DNA of 64,000 bases from NCBI RefSeq assembly GCF_003390325.1, contig NZ_QUOK01000008.1, positions 62,001 through 126,000 on the forward strand, given 5' to 3'. The stretch is from Rhodohalobacter sp. SW132. Its GTDB lineage: Bacteria > Bacteroidota > Rhodothermia > Balneolales > Balneolaceae. The notes beneath the pieces were generated by a model. It was not told the origin of the DNA. It searched no databases and saw nothing but the letters and a program-made list of their open reading frames with translations. The position numbers and the translations under genes are program-made. Shown piece after piece: positions 10,386 to 19,126 of the stretch (its first letter is position 1; every line of letters starts with the position of its first letter).

Positions 10386-13300
10386 TTAAAACTGGATTCT
10401 TACACTACCGCCAAACCGACGGGCAGCAGGACCGGTGAAATATTCAAACCCACGAGAGTTTCCACCAATGGAGTTCACTTCTGGATCGAATCCACTTCCT
10501 TGAGGCACGTTAAATGCGTGCATCCAGAGATTATCTCCTGTAATCGAAAAGGTAACTCTGTCAAATGGCGATCGATCCACAACATTTACAGGCAGATCAT
10601 AAGAGAGTGAAACCTGTCTCAGCCGCACATGGGTCATGTCATAAACCCTGAGTTCATCTGCACCAAATCCAAAGTTGTCGAAAAACACATCACTTACACT
10701 GATTTGTACGGTATTCTCTTCACCCGTTTCAGAGCTTATTCCAGGAAGAATAAATGTGTTATTTCTATTTACACGATCTGTATCGGTTGTGAGACCACGT
10801 GCCATCAACGAGCTTATCCAGGTACTGAACATAGCTCCTCCTTCCTGATAATCGACCTGGAACGAAAGAGATGCACCCCGATACCTAAAAGTATTGGAAA
10901 CAGAAAGGGTGTAATCAGGATTCGGGTCCCCAATGATGTCAATATCATCTTCGATAATGTAGTTTCCGGTTGGTCCTATAAGCGGAACTCCATCTTCATT
11001 TCTTACAATGGTCGATCCCAGCATTATCATAAAGGGCTCACCCGGAATTGCGAAATTACCTCGATCAGTAAATCCGCCGCCAACCTGAATACGTTCCAGG
11101 TCAGCGCCTAACTCTCGTACTTCACTTTTAGAAGTGTAAAAGTTACCCCGCACATCCCATTGCAGGCTTCTGGCTATAGGTGTAGCCCTCAGCGTCAATT
11201 CAAGTCCCTGGTTATTGATTTCACCAATATTTACAAGTGTTGAAGTATAACCTGTAGCAGGATCAATCGGCGCTTGTGTGATAAGGTCGGTTGTATTTCG
11301 GGTAAAATACATCGCTTCAAGTCCAACTCTGCCATTCAAGAATCTAAGGTCTGTACCAATCTCATATTCAGTATGGAGTTCTGGTTTAAGATCCATATTT
11401 CCAAGAAATGAGCTTGTGCTATTTCGTGTAATCACATTACCGTCCCGATTCACAAACCCACGAACGTTTGTTCCAAGAGTATTTCTTGTACTATATGCAT
11501 CAGGGGAGCCAGCTGAAGTCCCAACCCCTGCATATAGTTTCACATATGTCAGGAAGTCGCTTTCCAGATCAATGTGATCAGTCAGAATATAGGATAAACT
11601 TGCGGATGGATAGAAGATACTTCGATTATCAGGTTCAAGTGTTGAAAACCAATCATTTCTACCAGCTAAGTTCAAATAAACAAAATCCTGATATCCGAGC
11701 GTTAAATTGGCAAAGATACCTGCAGTTTGTCGCTCAACTAATCTCTGGAAATTATTGTCGCCAAACGAATTTACCGCAGATTGGTCAATGAAGTTCGAGT
11801 GGTTAAAAAATCCACGCACAATCATGTTCTCACTTTCCATACCTTGTCGTTCAGATTTTGAAGTTTCGAATTGCCCACCAACAATTCCATCAAAACTAAA
11901 ATCCTGTGTAAGTTGATAAGCAAAGTTTAGGTTAAGTGAGTGATCCCAGGAAGTTCTTTGCTGTTCAATGGTTTGGTAAAATCCATCCAACAGAAAGTCA
12001 GGACGTACACCTCCTGGATTTTGCCAGTATGACCGATTCTCAGTGTAGCTGTCGTAACCTAATCTATAGGAAACGGCAACCTCATCCGTAACATCAACAG
12101 TCAGTTGCGTTCGCCCATAATAACGGTCTGTGCTATTTGTAACACCACTATTGTTAGCTGTCCAGCTGGGATGCGGAATATCATTTCCAGCTCTGTAATA
12201 GGCGGAGCCGCCCGTTACCGGATTTTCAAACGGTATATTTAAGTCGATACTTCTTGGCGTGTAAAATACATCTCCAAAAACTGAAGTAGTACCAGTTGCT
12301 GAAGCAGGTCCGCTACCACCACCGGCAGCTGATGGTGGAGAATTAATGTCAGTTAAACTCATATTAAATGACGTGGAAGCAGTAAACCGATCCGTTACTC
12401 GATATTGGGCTCCAACTGAGAAGGAATTTCTGGTCAGGTCATTATTAGGTGTGAAACCTTCCTCACCGGTTCTGGAGTAACTTACATTTACGCGTAAATC
12501 ATCGATACCACCTGCAATACTTAAATTCGAAGTAGAAGCAAGCCCTGTTCGGAAAAATGCATCAACCGGATTTTGTCTTGGTTCGTATCGGTAATTCGTT
12601 CCAGCCAGTTGAGGAAAAGCATCAGCTGTTGCTCCATGGTTACCTAAGGGATGCCCGGTTAGCACTGTTCCATCATCATCAAATCCTCTGAATTGTCCGC
12701 CAAAAAGTCTTGGATCATCAGTATCAAATCTGGGCCCCCAGTTACTGAAAAACCATCCGAAGTTCTGGTCGAAACCAATTCCATAGGTATTTTGGTAGTC
12801 TGGACGGGATGAAATCTGTGTGGCATAGACCGACTGGTCAAAGGAGATCTGGAAACCTGGTGCTGTATCTCTAAAAGAACCACTCTTGGTTTCGATTAAA
12901 ATCACACCATTTCTCCCCTGTTCACCATATAATACAGTTGCACTAAGTCCTTTGAGTACGGTTACATCTGCAATGTTCTGGGGGTCCAGATCCAGCAATC
13001 TATTTGGAGTAGTTTGAGCACCACCACCTTGAGCCCAGCTATCCGTCTCATTTCTGTCTCCATCGAAACGAACTCCATCAACCACAATTAATGGAGCATT
13101 TGATCCGGTAAGGGTTGAAAATCCACGAATTACTATGTCCGTTCCAGATCCTGTCACGCCACCTGTTGCTCCAACATCAACTCCGGAAAGCTGGCCAGTT
13201 AGTGCTCTTGATAAGTCTGGTTGATTTCTATCTACTATCTGATCTGCTGAAACTTCTGCAACTCCATAACCAAGCGCACGCCTGTCTCGCTGTATACCAA

Positions 13301-13637
13301 ATGCAGTAACAACTACATCATCTAAAGCAGCAAGACTTGGAGTTAATTCTATATCAACGGCGATATCTGAATCGGCTATCTCAACAGTCGTTTGATATCG
13401 TTCATAGCCGATATACGTGACAATCAATGTATACGTTCCAGATGGAACATTGTCAATTTGAAATTGACCATCCAAGTCAGTGGCATCCCCTCGCTGTAAT
13501 TGTTGTATCAGAACATTTACACCGGGGAGAAATTCACCGGTTGTGGCATCTGTTACTTGCCCGGCAATCGACTGAGCGTTTGCAACCTGGGCCGTAAGCA
13601 GTACCATAGTTATTACGGTCAGTAACTTTTTAAACAT
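10386..13637 (-). CDS. SusC/RagA-family TonB-linked outer-membrane protein
   Basis: About 1083 residues from the ATG complementary to 13635-13637, which has a GAGG six bases upstream; a TTG four codons earlier is less likely as it overlaps that ribosome-binding site. The signal peptide is MFKKLLTVITMVLLTAQVANA. A carboxypeptidase-like domain (IAGQVTDATTGEFLPGVNVLI), a plug domain (VVTAFGIQRDRRALGYGV, PLIVVDGVRFDG, VTVLKGLSATVLYGEQGRNGVILI) and a long barrel follow. It is the first gene of the operon with the SusD-like gene and the accessory lipoprotein. The motif VVTAFGIQR-RRALGY is shared with the third SusC in the window (24.9-28.2 kb), so those two are closer to each other than to the first one. 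Confidence 0.95.
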   Translation of the reverse strand: MFKKLLTVITMVLLTAQVANAQSIAGQVTDATTGEFLPGVNVLIQQLQRGDATDLDGQFQIDNVPSGTYTLIVTYIGYERYQTTVEIADSDIAVDIELTPSLAALDDVVVTAFGIQRDRRALGYGVAEVSADQIVDRNQPDLSRALTGQLSGVDVGATGGVTGSGTDIVIRGFSTLTGSNAPLIVVDGVRFDGDRNETDSWAQGGGAQTTPNRLLDLDPQNIADVTVLKGLSATVLYGEQGRNGVILIETKSGSFRDTAPGFQISFDQSVYATQISSRPDYQNTYGIGFDQNFGWFFSNWGPRFDTDDPRLFGGQFRGFDDDGTVLTGHPLGNHGATADAFPQLAGTNYRYEPRQNPVDAFFRTGLASTSNLSIAGGIDDLRVNVSYSRTGEEGFTPNNDLTRNSFSVGAQYRVTDRFTASTSFNMSLTDINSPPSAAGGGSGPASATGTTSVFGDVFYTPRSIDLNIPFENPVTGGSAYYRAGNDIPHPSWTANNSGVTNSTDRYYGRTQLTVDVTDEVAVSYRLGYDSYTENRSYWQNPGGVRPDFLLDGFYQTIEQQRTSWDHSLNLNFAYQLTQDFSFDGIVGGQFETSKSERQGMESENMIVRGFFNHSNFIDQSAVNSFGDNNFQRLVERQTAGIFANLTLGYQDFVYLNLAGRNDWFSTLEPDNRSIFYPSASLSYILTDHIDLESDFLTYVKLYAGVGTSAGSPDAYSTRNTLGTNVRGFVNRDGNVITRNSTSSFLGNMDLKPELHTEYEIGTDLRFLNGRVGLEAMYFTRNTTDLITQAPIDPATGYTSTLVNIGEINNQGLELTLRATPIARSLQWDVRGNFYTSKSEVRELGADLERIQVGGGFTDRGNFAIPGEPFMIMLGSTIVRNEDGVPLIGPTGNYIIEDDIDIIGDPNPDYTLSVSNTFRYRGASLSFQVDYQEGGAMFSTWISSLMARGLTTDTDRVNRNNTFILPGISSETGEENTVQISVSDVFFDNFGFGADELRVYDMTHVRLRQVSLSYDLPVNVVDRSPFDRVTFSITGDNLWMHAFNVPQGSGFDPEVNSIGGNSRGFEYFTGPAARRFGGSVRIQF

Positions 13638-14475
13638 ACGTAACCTCAATTATTGTTAATAGTTATCCATATACAGAGCAAAATTTTGATGCTTACACCA
13701 AAATTTTAAGTAAATAACCAATAATTCTTCTCAAATGAAATACAATATTTAATGTCATTTTACTTACTATTACAACAATGCGCGCAACACAACCTTGATT
13801 AGCGTATTTGGATCACAAATAAAAACACTTAAAATATTGTTTTTATACTACTTATACCAACACACTAAAAATCAGAGAATTTCTTAAAAACAAGCTACTT
13901 GTAACTTTATGTAAACGCTTTCAATTAGTATAGTCAGAGGATTTTTTTTTTAATGAAATAACAAATCCAGCGAGTGAAATCACATGATTTTATCCTCTGA
14001 TCTATAAATACCTTTTTTATTAAAGCATTTGGTAAGCGAAACCGTATTCAATTATCAATATCATGACATATGAAATAGCTACTGGTTAGTGCTGTGTCAT
14101 AGAGGAAGCTTCGCAAGAAACCTGTCCTCAGGCATCTTTATTTTTATTATAATTGGTAGTATAGGCAGAGAGGGACAGTTCTTGGAATTATAAATATTGT
14201 GGGCGTTACCCGATGTTTTGACATTGATAAAACACCAGATTTACCGCTTGTTCTTTTTGAAACCGGTCAATTGGATATTCTCATCCTTATAAGTTACCAT
14301 TTAGAAAAGGAGCACTTTTAAACTTTTCTGCTTGCAATCGTTGGGTTAATATATTGCCCCAAATACACTCCTCCTTAACTCCCGGAAGCTGCTCTTGATA
14401 TTATTTTATACTCTTTTATACCCTCGAATTTTAATGTTGAAACACTCTCTCTTCTTTTTTTATAATTTTTCCGTC
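13638..14475. other. Intergenic region, no gene seen
   Basis: More than 800 bp between the SusC start and the alanine racemase stop. It should contain the SusC promoter near its left end. I translated the less A/T-rich part (14090-14330) without finding a convincing coding frame, RNA gene or repeat, and no clear terminator follows the alanine racemase gene. Confidence 0.4.
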
Positions 14476-15645
14476 CTAACCGTTTATATTTCTGGGAATC
14501 CCAGATGGCAACCTTGTAAGCACTTCATAATTCAGGTTGTTGCTCATCTCACCAAAAGAGGCTACGGTGATTTCCTGGCCGTTTTGTTTCCCAATAATCA
14601 CCACTTCATCTCCTTTTCTTGCATCGGGCATGTCCGTTATTTCCACAGTTAGCATATTCATATTGACTATACCTACGACCCGGGCACGCTCACCGTTTAT
14701 TAATACATAACCCGTATTGGTCAGATTTCTTCCAAAGCCGTGCGTATAACCGATCGGTACGGTGGCAATACGCATTTTACGGCTGGTTAGAAATACATTA
14801 CCATATCCGATAAATTCACCCTCATCCACCCATTTCGTGCTCATAATTTCACTTTTCCAGTTCAGTACGCGGATCAGCGGATCAATCGAGTACGATTGGT
14901 TTTGCTTGAGAATATGCATGTAGGTTTCGCGACTGGGCCAGAATCCGAACTGCGCAATTCCTATCCTTACCATATCGTAGTGCATTTCCGGGTAGGTCAG
15001 AAATGCGGCTGAACTTGATGCGTGTATGATAGGCAGCTCATCAAATATCTCTTTTGCTACCTTGAGAGCCCGTTTGAATTTTTGATCCTGATTTTGAATT
15101 CTATAGTAATTCGCCACACTTTCAGCCCCGGCATAGTGTGTGCATATTCCTGATAACTCCAGACAGTCTGAATGGTTTTTGACCCGTTTAAATGTTTTTC
15201 CCCAGTTGTCTTCTTCAAAACCGGTTCTGTGCATCCCGGTTTCTATTTGAAGATGAATTTTTGCTCTTTTTCCTTCTTTCTTTGCAGACTCAATTGCAGC
15301 TTCCAGTCTCTCTTCTTCAAAAACATAAAACTCAACTCCATTTTGGATGGCCCAGGAAACTTCTTCATCGCGAATCATTCCCATGATCATTATGTCGGTT
15401 GAAGCATTTTTCCGGTTTTCTAAGGCTGCATATGCTTCATCAGCGCTAAAGACTGAAAAATGATCCATACCACACTTCTCTGCCATTGGCAGATAAGTGG
15501 AGATTCCGTGCCCATATGCATTGCCTTTTATGACTGAAGAATATTTCAGCGATTTTTTTCCCTGTTTTTTTAAAAAAACCAGGTTATTTAACAGCGCTTT
15601 CCGGTCTAATTCGATGTATGACGGGCGTAAGAATTTATCCTTCAT
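14476..15645 (-). CDS. alr: Alanine racemase
   Basis: A 389-residue fold-type III PLP enzyme. The PLP lysine is Lys40 in VIKGNAYGHG, the classical alanine racemase signature, and the second catalytic base is the Tyr of EFIGYGNVF in the C-terminal beta domain. The middle barrel carries IETGMHRTGF and ICTHYAGAE. It interconverts L- and D-alanine in the cytoplasm, normally for peptidoglycan precursors. Here it is the last gene of a six-gene operon and its start overlaps the end of the M20 amidohydrolase gene by 11 bp, which points to translational coupling and to a role in the same pathway, possibly catabolic D-alanine handling rather than wall synthesis. Whether the genome has a second alr cannot be seen from here. 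Confidence 0.92.
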   Translation of the reverse strand: MKDKFLRPSYIELDRKALLNNLVFLKKQGKKSLKYSSVIKGNAYGHGISTYLPMAEKCGMDHFSVFSADEAYAALENRKNASTDIMIMGMIRDEEVSWAIQNGVEFYVFEEERLEAAIESAKKEGKRAKIHLQIETGMHRTGFEEDNWGKTFKRVKNHSDCLELSGICTHYAGAESVANYYRIQNQDQKFKRALKVAKEIFDELPIIHASSSAAFLTYPEMHYDMVRIGIAQFGFWPSRETYMHILKQNQSYSIDPLIRVLNWKSEIMSTKWVDEGEFIGYGNVFLTSRKMRIATVPIGYTHGFGRNLTNTGYVLINGERARVVGIVNMNMLTVEITDMPDARKGDEVVIIGKQNGQEITVASFGEMSNNLNYEVLTRLPSGIPRNING

Positions 15646-16792
15646 TTAGTTCGCTTTTTATCCATTCACAAAAAGTTTTGGCTCCACACGCAATCAAATC
15701 ATCATTGAAATCGTATGTTTCGGAATGCAGCGTTTCATGTTTTTCACCGGCACCGAGGCCAAAAAGGGTAATCGGCCCATTTTTTCTGAAGCTCCCAAAA
15801 TCTTCACTCCATCGGATGGGTTCATCCAGTTCTTCAATGTTAATCGATTGCTTTTTTGCAACCTGTTTTAGTTTTTCTACACCATCTTCATCGTTTACAG
15901 TTGCCGCAAACGGTTCACTCTCCTCATGCGTAATTTCACATTCAAACCGGTTATTAATTTCTTCAATAGTTTTCACAACTCTCTCGTACAACTGTTTTGC
16001 TTTATCATCAGTTTCAGCCCGAATAGTCACGCCGGCCTCTCCCTGTCCCGGATTAATACCAAACGCAGGTTCGCCAACCTTTAAATAGGTGATCGTCAAC
16101 ACCCGGGTATCATCAGATGATGACAGTTTCTTCTGAATTTCACACAGTTTATTCACCAGCTCTGCCAATGCTGCCGACGGATTGATTCCTTCTTCAGGAA
16201 ATGCTGCGTGACTGGATTTTCCGCTCAGTGTAATCTTGATTCCGACAGATGCCAGTGCGAACGTTTTACTCCTTATATATACAGTATTTTTTTTATAGCC
16301 GGGCAGGTTGTGCAGTGCAAATCCCCGATCGAAATGAAATTCCTTAAATTTTGGATCTGAAAGCATACGCTCTGCGCCTTCACCCGTTTCTTCCGCCGGC
16401 TGAAAAAGAAGCATTACCTTACCTTTTTCCGGCCGATGATCACGAAGCCACTCCGCGACACCCAGCACAATCGCCATATGACCGTCGTGACCACATGCGT
16501 GCATTCTGCCAGTGTGTTCTGATTTATATGACACCTCATTTTGCTCCTCAATGGCAAGTGCATCCAGTTCAGCCCGAATCATAAGTACCGGCCCGTTTTC
16601 CGGATCCGTTCCGTTATATATAGCGACCAATCCGTGGCCCCCGATTTCGTCTATTATCGAGTCGGGATCGGTCTGTTCTAATTTTTCTTTAATGTATGCG
16701 GCCGTTTTTTCCTCTTTGTGAGAAATTTCCGGAATTGCATGGAGTTCATGCCGGTAGCGAATCAATTTTTTCAGGGTCTGTTCAGATAGCAT
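15635..16792 (-). CDS. M20-family metal-dependent amidohydrolase (hippurate/N-acyl-amino-acid hydrolase type)
   Basis: A 385-residue M20D-type peptidase/amidohydrolase. Metal ligands and catalytic residues are visible in order: Cys100 and His102 in HACGHDGHMA, Glu134-Glu135 in QPAEETGEGA, His161 in FALHNLPG, and a late His in HETLHSETYDF. The dimerisation domain starts near VGIKITLSGKSSHAAFPEEG. Such enzymes cleave N-acyl or conjugated amino acids, or small peptides, in the cytoplasm. The gene lies 150 bp downstream of the M23 homologue and overlaps alr. In an operon with two racemases and a symporter, a job in releasing free amino acids from an imported conjugate is plausible; the exact substrate is not predictable. 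Confidence 0.9.
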   Translation of the reverse strand: MLSEQTLKKLIRYRHELHAIPEISHKEEKTAAYIKEKLEQTDPDSIIDEIGGHGLVAIYNGTDPENGPVLMIRAELDALAIEEQNEVSYKSEHTGRMHACGHDGHMAIVLGVAEWLRDHRPEKGKVMLLFQPAEETGEGAERMLSDPKFKEFHFDRGFALHNLPGYKKNTVYIRSKTFALASVGIKITLSGKSSHAAFPEEGINPSAALAELVNKLCEIQKKLSSSDDTRVLTITYLKVGEPAFGINPGQGEAGVTIRAETDDKAKQLYERVVKTIEEINNRFECEITHEESEPFAATVNDEDGVEKLKQVAKKQSINIEELDEPIRWSEDFGSFRKNGPITLFGLGAGEKHETLHSETYDFNDDLIACGAKTFCEWIKSELNEG

Positions 16793-16942
16793 GTAATGGC
16801 TTATTTTTGCCGGGTAGTGCAGATATTTGTTTTTTGGAAGGTACTAAAAATGTACACTCAACACACCCTGTAATCGTCTTTCTGAATTGTAAACCTTTTG
16901 ATACCTGAGGTGAGAACGGTTTACTTTATTGTTTGAAGAAAA

Positions 16943-17533
16943 TCAGCAGTACAACAATTCGAAAATTTTTTCAGGGTCCGGATATCGCTTCAGTGCAGCT
17001 TCTCTCTCTTTTTCAGATACTACTCCGGGCATGTCTGCTTCTTCCGGATCGCTAAATGAGAGCTGATAATGCAGATGCGGATGCCAGTTGCCGTTCTCTG
17101 ACTCATCTCCCAGCCAGCCAATCCGTTCACCTGCCATAACATTCTTACCAGGTTGCGATATATTCAGTGAATGAAGGGAGAGATGTCCATATAAAGCGAA
17201 TAGTTCACGTCCCTTAAAAAGGTGCCTGAGCACTATGGTTCCGCCGTAATTCCCAGCTTCATCATGATTTGCAGTGTAGGCAACTATTCCATCTGCCGGA
17301 GCATAAACGGGTTCACCAATGGGCGCCCAGATATCGACACCCATATGGATATTCCGCTCATTTTTATATTGAGGAGCGATGTACATGTTTTCCCTCCGTT
17401 CATTGTACCCGCCGATTCCCCATCCATCTTTCAACAATGCAGGGTTGAAGCCGCCTGAAAAGTCCACTTCCGGAATGGAATCAAATGGCGGTATCATAAC
17501 CGCGTGGACTTTTATCTGATTTTCGTTCTTCAA
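16943..17533 (-). CDS. M23-type (LytM/peptidase) domain protein without signal peptide
   Basis: A 196-residue protein that is mostly one M23 metallopeptidase domain. Zinc ligands are His63 and Asp67 in HMGVDIWAPIGEPVYAPADG, with His117 in ALYGHLS and His153/His155 in HPHLHYQ, so all canonical residues are present. There is no signal peptide, transmembrane helix or wall-binding domain, so it should be cytoplasmic, unusual for a family whose classical members cut peptidoglycan crosslinks outside the membrane. It sits inside the amino-acid operon, 68 bp after the racemase-like gene. It may act on an imported muropeptide or have moved to small-molecule chemistry. The start ATG is the only one giving a complete domain. 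Confidence 0.85.
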   Translation of the reverse strand: MKNENQIKVHAVMIPPFDSIPEVDFSGGFNPALLKDGWGIGGYNERRENMYIAPQYKNERNIHMGVDIWAPIGEPVYAPADGIVAYTANHDEAGNYGGTIVLRHLFKGRELFALYGHLSLHSLNISQPGKNVMAGERIGWLGDESENGNWHPHLHYQLSFSDPEEADMPGVVSEKEREAALKRYPDPEKIFELLYC

Positions 17534-17601
17534 TTCTTCGTCAATAAACGATTGCCGTTTAACCAGTAATTATTCTGCCAAAATAGCTAAACCAGGAATC
17601 T

Positions 17602-18675
17602 TTAATCGGCTACTTTCTTTTCAATATAATCGGAGCTCATCAAACCAAGAGCACCCATATATTTCAGCTTGAAACGAATTTTATCCCCCACTTTGTATTT
17701 GCTTGGGTTTTCGCCTACATCAAGAACAAGCATATCTGAACTGGCATCTGTGATTGTGATATTTTCGTTCACGGGAATGAGGTAATTGGGCTGGATATCG
17801 AGTGTACCGATATCAACAATCGCACGGTATGCGGTTTTCCCCATGTCTTCTGTCTTTATTTGCGTCGTTTTACCCTGGGGATTCACACCCATATCGCCTG
17901 TTGGAACCAACGGCTTTTCTGATATTTCAATGATCTGCGTGTAGAGCTCCATGACCTGGTCACTCATTCCTTCAATGATTCCATCCGAAAACAGATCTTT
18001 ACCAAAAAAGAGTGCTTCCCCTACCCTGAAGTGATTAATACCGTCCGGCAGCTGGTTTCTCAGCAGTAAAGGAATGGTAACCGTGGTGCCGCCAGATACG
18101 AGCGGAATCTCTTTTTTAAATCTCAGCTCAATTATTTGTTTGTACAGTGCCAGCTGAATGAGCTTATCGCCATCCGGCATCACCCCGTGCAGACAGTTCA
18201 GGTTGGTTCCAAGACCAACGACTTCAATTCCCGGAAGCCGGAAAACTTTTTCATAAAAATCAACCAGGTCGTCGCGCATCACACCTTCCCGCAAATCTCC
18301 CATCTCGATCATAATAATGACCTTATGAATCCTGTCCTGCCGGACAGCCTCTTCCGAGAGTTCATGCATAGTGGAAAGCTCCGTGTTTAAGCTGATATCA
18401 GCATATTTAATCAGCTCTGGAATCGTATCTTTTGGGGGCGGTTTGATGTAGATGGTAACCGTTTCGGGATCGACCTTTTTTACTACTTTCAGATTACTGA
18501 TCCGGGAGTCGTGTACTTCTCCTACACCGAGATTAATCACCTCATTGATAAAATCTCTGTTTCCGCAGAGCAGCTTTGTGGTAATCCCCCATTTAATCCC
18601 ATTTTTCTTGAAGAGTGCATCAAGGTATTCAAAATTATGGCGCAGTTCGCTTCGGTAGAGTTTGACGTATGCCAT
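17602..18675 (-). CDS. Alanine/ornithine racemase-family PLP-dependent enzyme
   Basis: A 357-residue protein with the fold-type III racemase architecture. The probable PLP lysine is Lys34 in WGITTKLLCGN. Other family features are VGEVHDSRISNLK, IIMIEMGDLREGV, GLGTNLNCLHGV and the glycine-rich phosphate-binding segment PLVSGGTTVTIPLL. It resembles the ornithine racemase and broad-specificity amino-acid racemase branch, not Alr, and is distinct from the Alr at the end of this operon. The GNAT gene's TAG stop directly abuts this ATG, so translation is coupled. The presence of ornithine aminotransferase and lysine 6-aminotransferase 10-15 kb away makes ornithine or lysine reasonable substrates, but that is inference. 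Confidence 0.88.
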   Translation of the reverse strand: MAYVKLYRSELRHNFEYLDALFKKNGIKWGITTKLLCGNRDFINEVINLGVGEVHDSRISNLKVVKKVDPETVTIYIKPPPKDTIPELIKYADISLNTELSTMHELSEEAVRQDRIHKVIIMIEMGDLREGVMRDDLVDFYEKVFRLPGIEVVGLGTNLNCLHGVMPDGDKLIQLALYKQIIELRFKKEIPLVSGGTTVTIPLLLRNQLPDGINHFRVGEALFFGKDLFSDGIIEGMSDQVMELYTQIIEISEKPLVPTGDMGVNPQGKTTQIKTEDMGKTAYRAIVDIGTLDIQPNYLIPVNENITITDASSDMLVLDVGENPSKYKVGDKIRFKLKYMGALGLMSSDYIEKKVAD

Positions 18676-19122
18676 CTATTTATTCAGCCTCATTTCGAGG
18701 TATTTATTGGTGAATCCAAATTTTTCATACAGAAATTTTGCGGGATTGTCCGGCTCAACATGCAGGGCAATGTCTCCGTCTGTATTTTCAATAATATTTT
18801 TCATTAGTGCTTTCCCCACACCTTTTCCTCTTGTTTTACCGTGTACAGCAATGTACACTAAAATATTTTCTGGTATGTAACCGCTCATATTTGTTTTGTT
18901 GATAATTACGGTTCCCAGTATTTCATTATCGGCATGTGCCAGAAGTACAAAACCATCCTGACCCGGTCCGTCGCTAAACGCATAGGCTATACATTTTAAA
19001 ATAGCCTCGCGGGTATCTCCGTACTGGTCGAGATGATCTAAAAGGAAATCCGCTATATCATCGCGCGTGAAAGAAGTGGGATTGATCTCATCTGATTCAA
19101 TTATGCTGTAGCTAATTTCCAT
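18676..19122 (-). CDS. GNAT-family N-acetyltransferase
   Basis: A 148-residue single-domain GNAT protein. The acetyl-CoA-binding motif A is visible as ILVYIAVHGKTRGKGVGKALMKNI, with R/Q-x-x-G-x-G/A replaced by RGKGVGKA, and motif B follows as ALHVEPDNPAKFLYEKFGF. Substrate cannot be read from sequence. It is tightly packed in the operon: 4 bp after the symporter gene and abutting the racemase-like gene. Acetylation of an amino acid or an amine imported by the symporter, with the M20 enzyme as the possible deacylase, would fit, but the pairing is inference. Confidence 0.85.
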   Translation of the reverse strand: MEISYSIIESDEINPTSFTRDDIADFLLDHLDQYGDTREAILKCIAYAFSDGPGQDGFVLLAHADNEILGTVIINKTNMSGYIPENILVYIAVHGKTRGKGVGKALMKNIIENTDGDIALHVEPDNPAKFLYEKFGFTNKYLEMRLNK

Positions 19123-19126
19123 TCGG

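Noticed and set aside
432-13649. Classical polysaccharide utilisation locus
   Set aside because: No glycoside hydrolase, lyase, sulfatase or hybrid sensor of the usual kind is within the segment.
13638-14475. Hidden gene in the gap before alr
   Set aside because: Translation of the less AT-rich part in several frames met early stops and no family motif.
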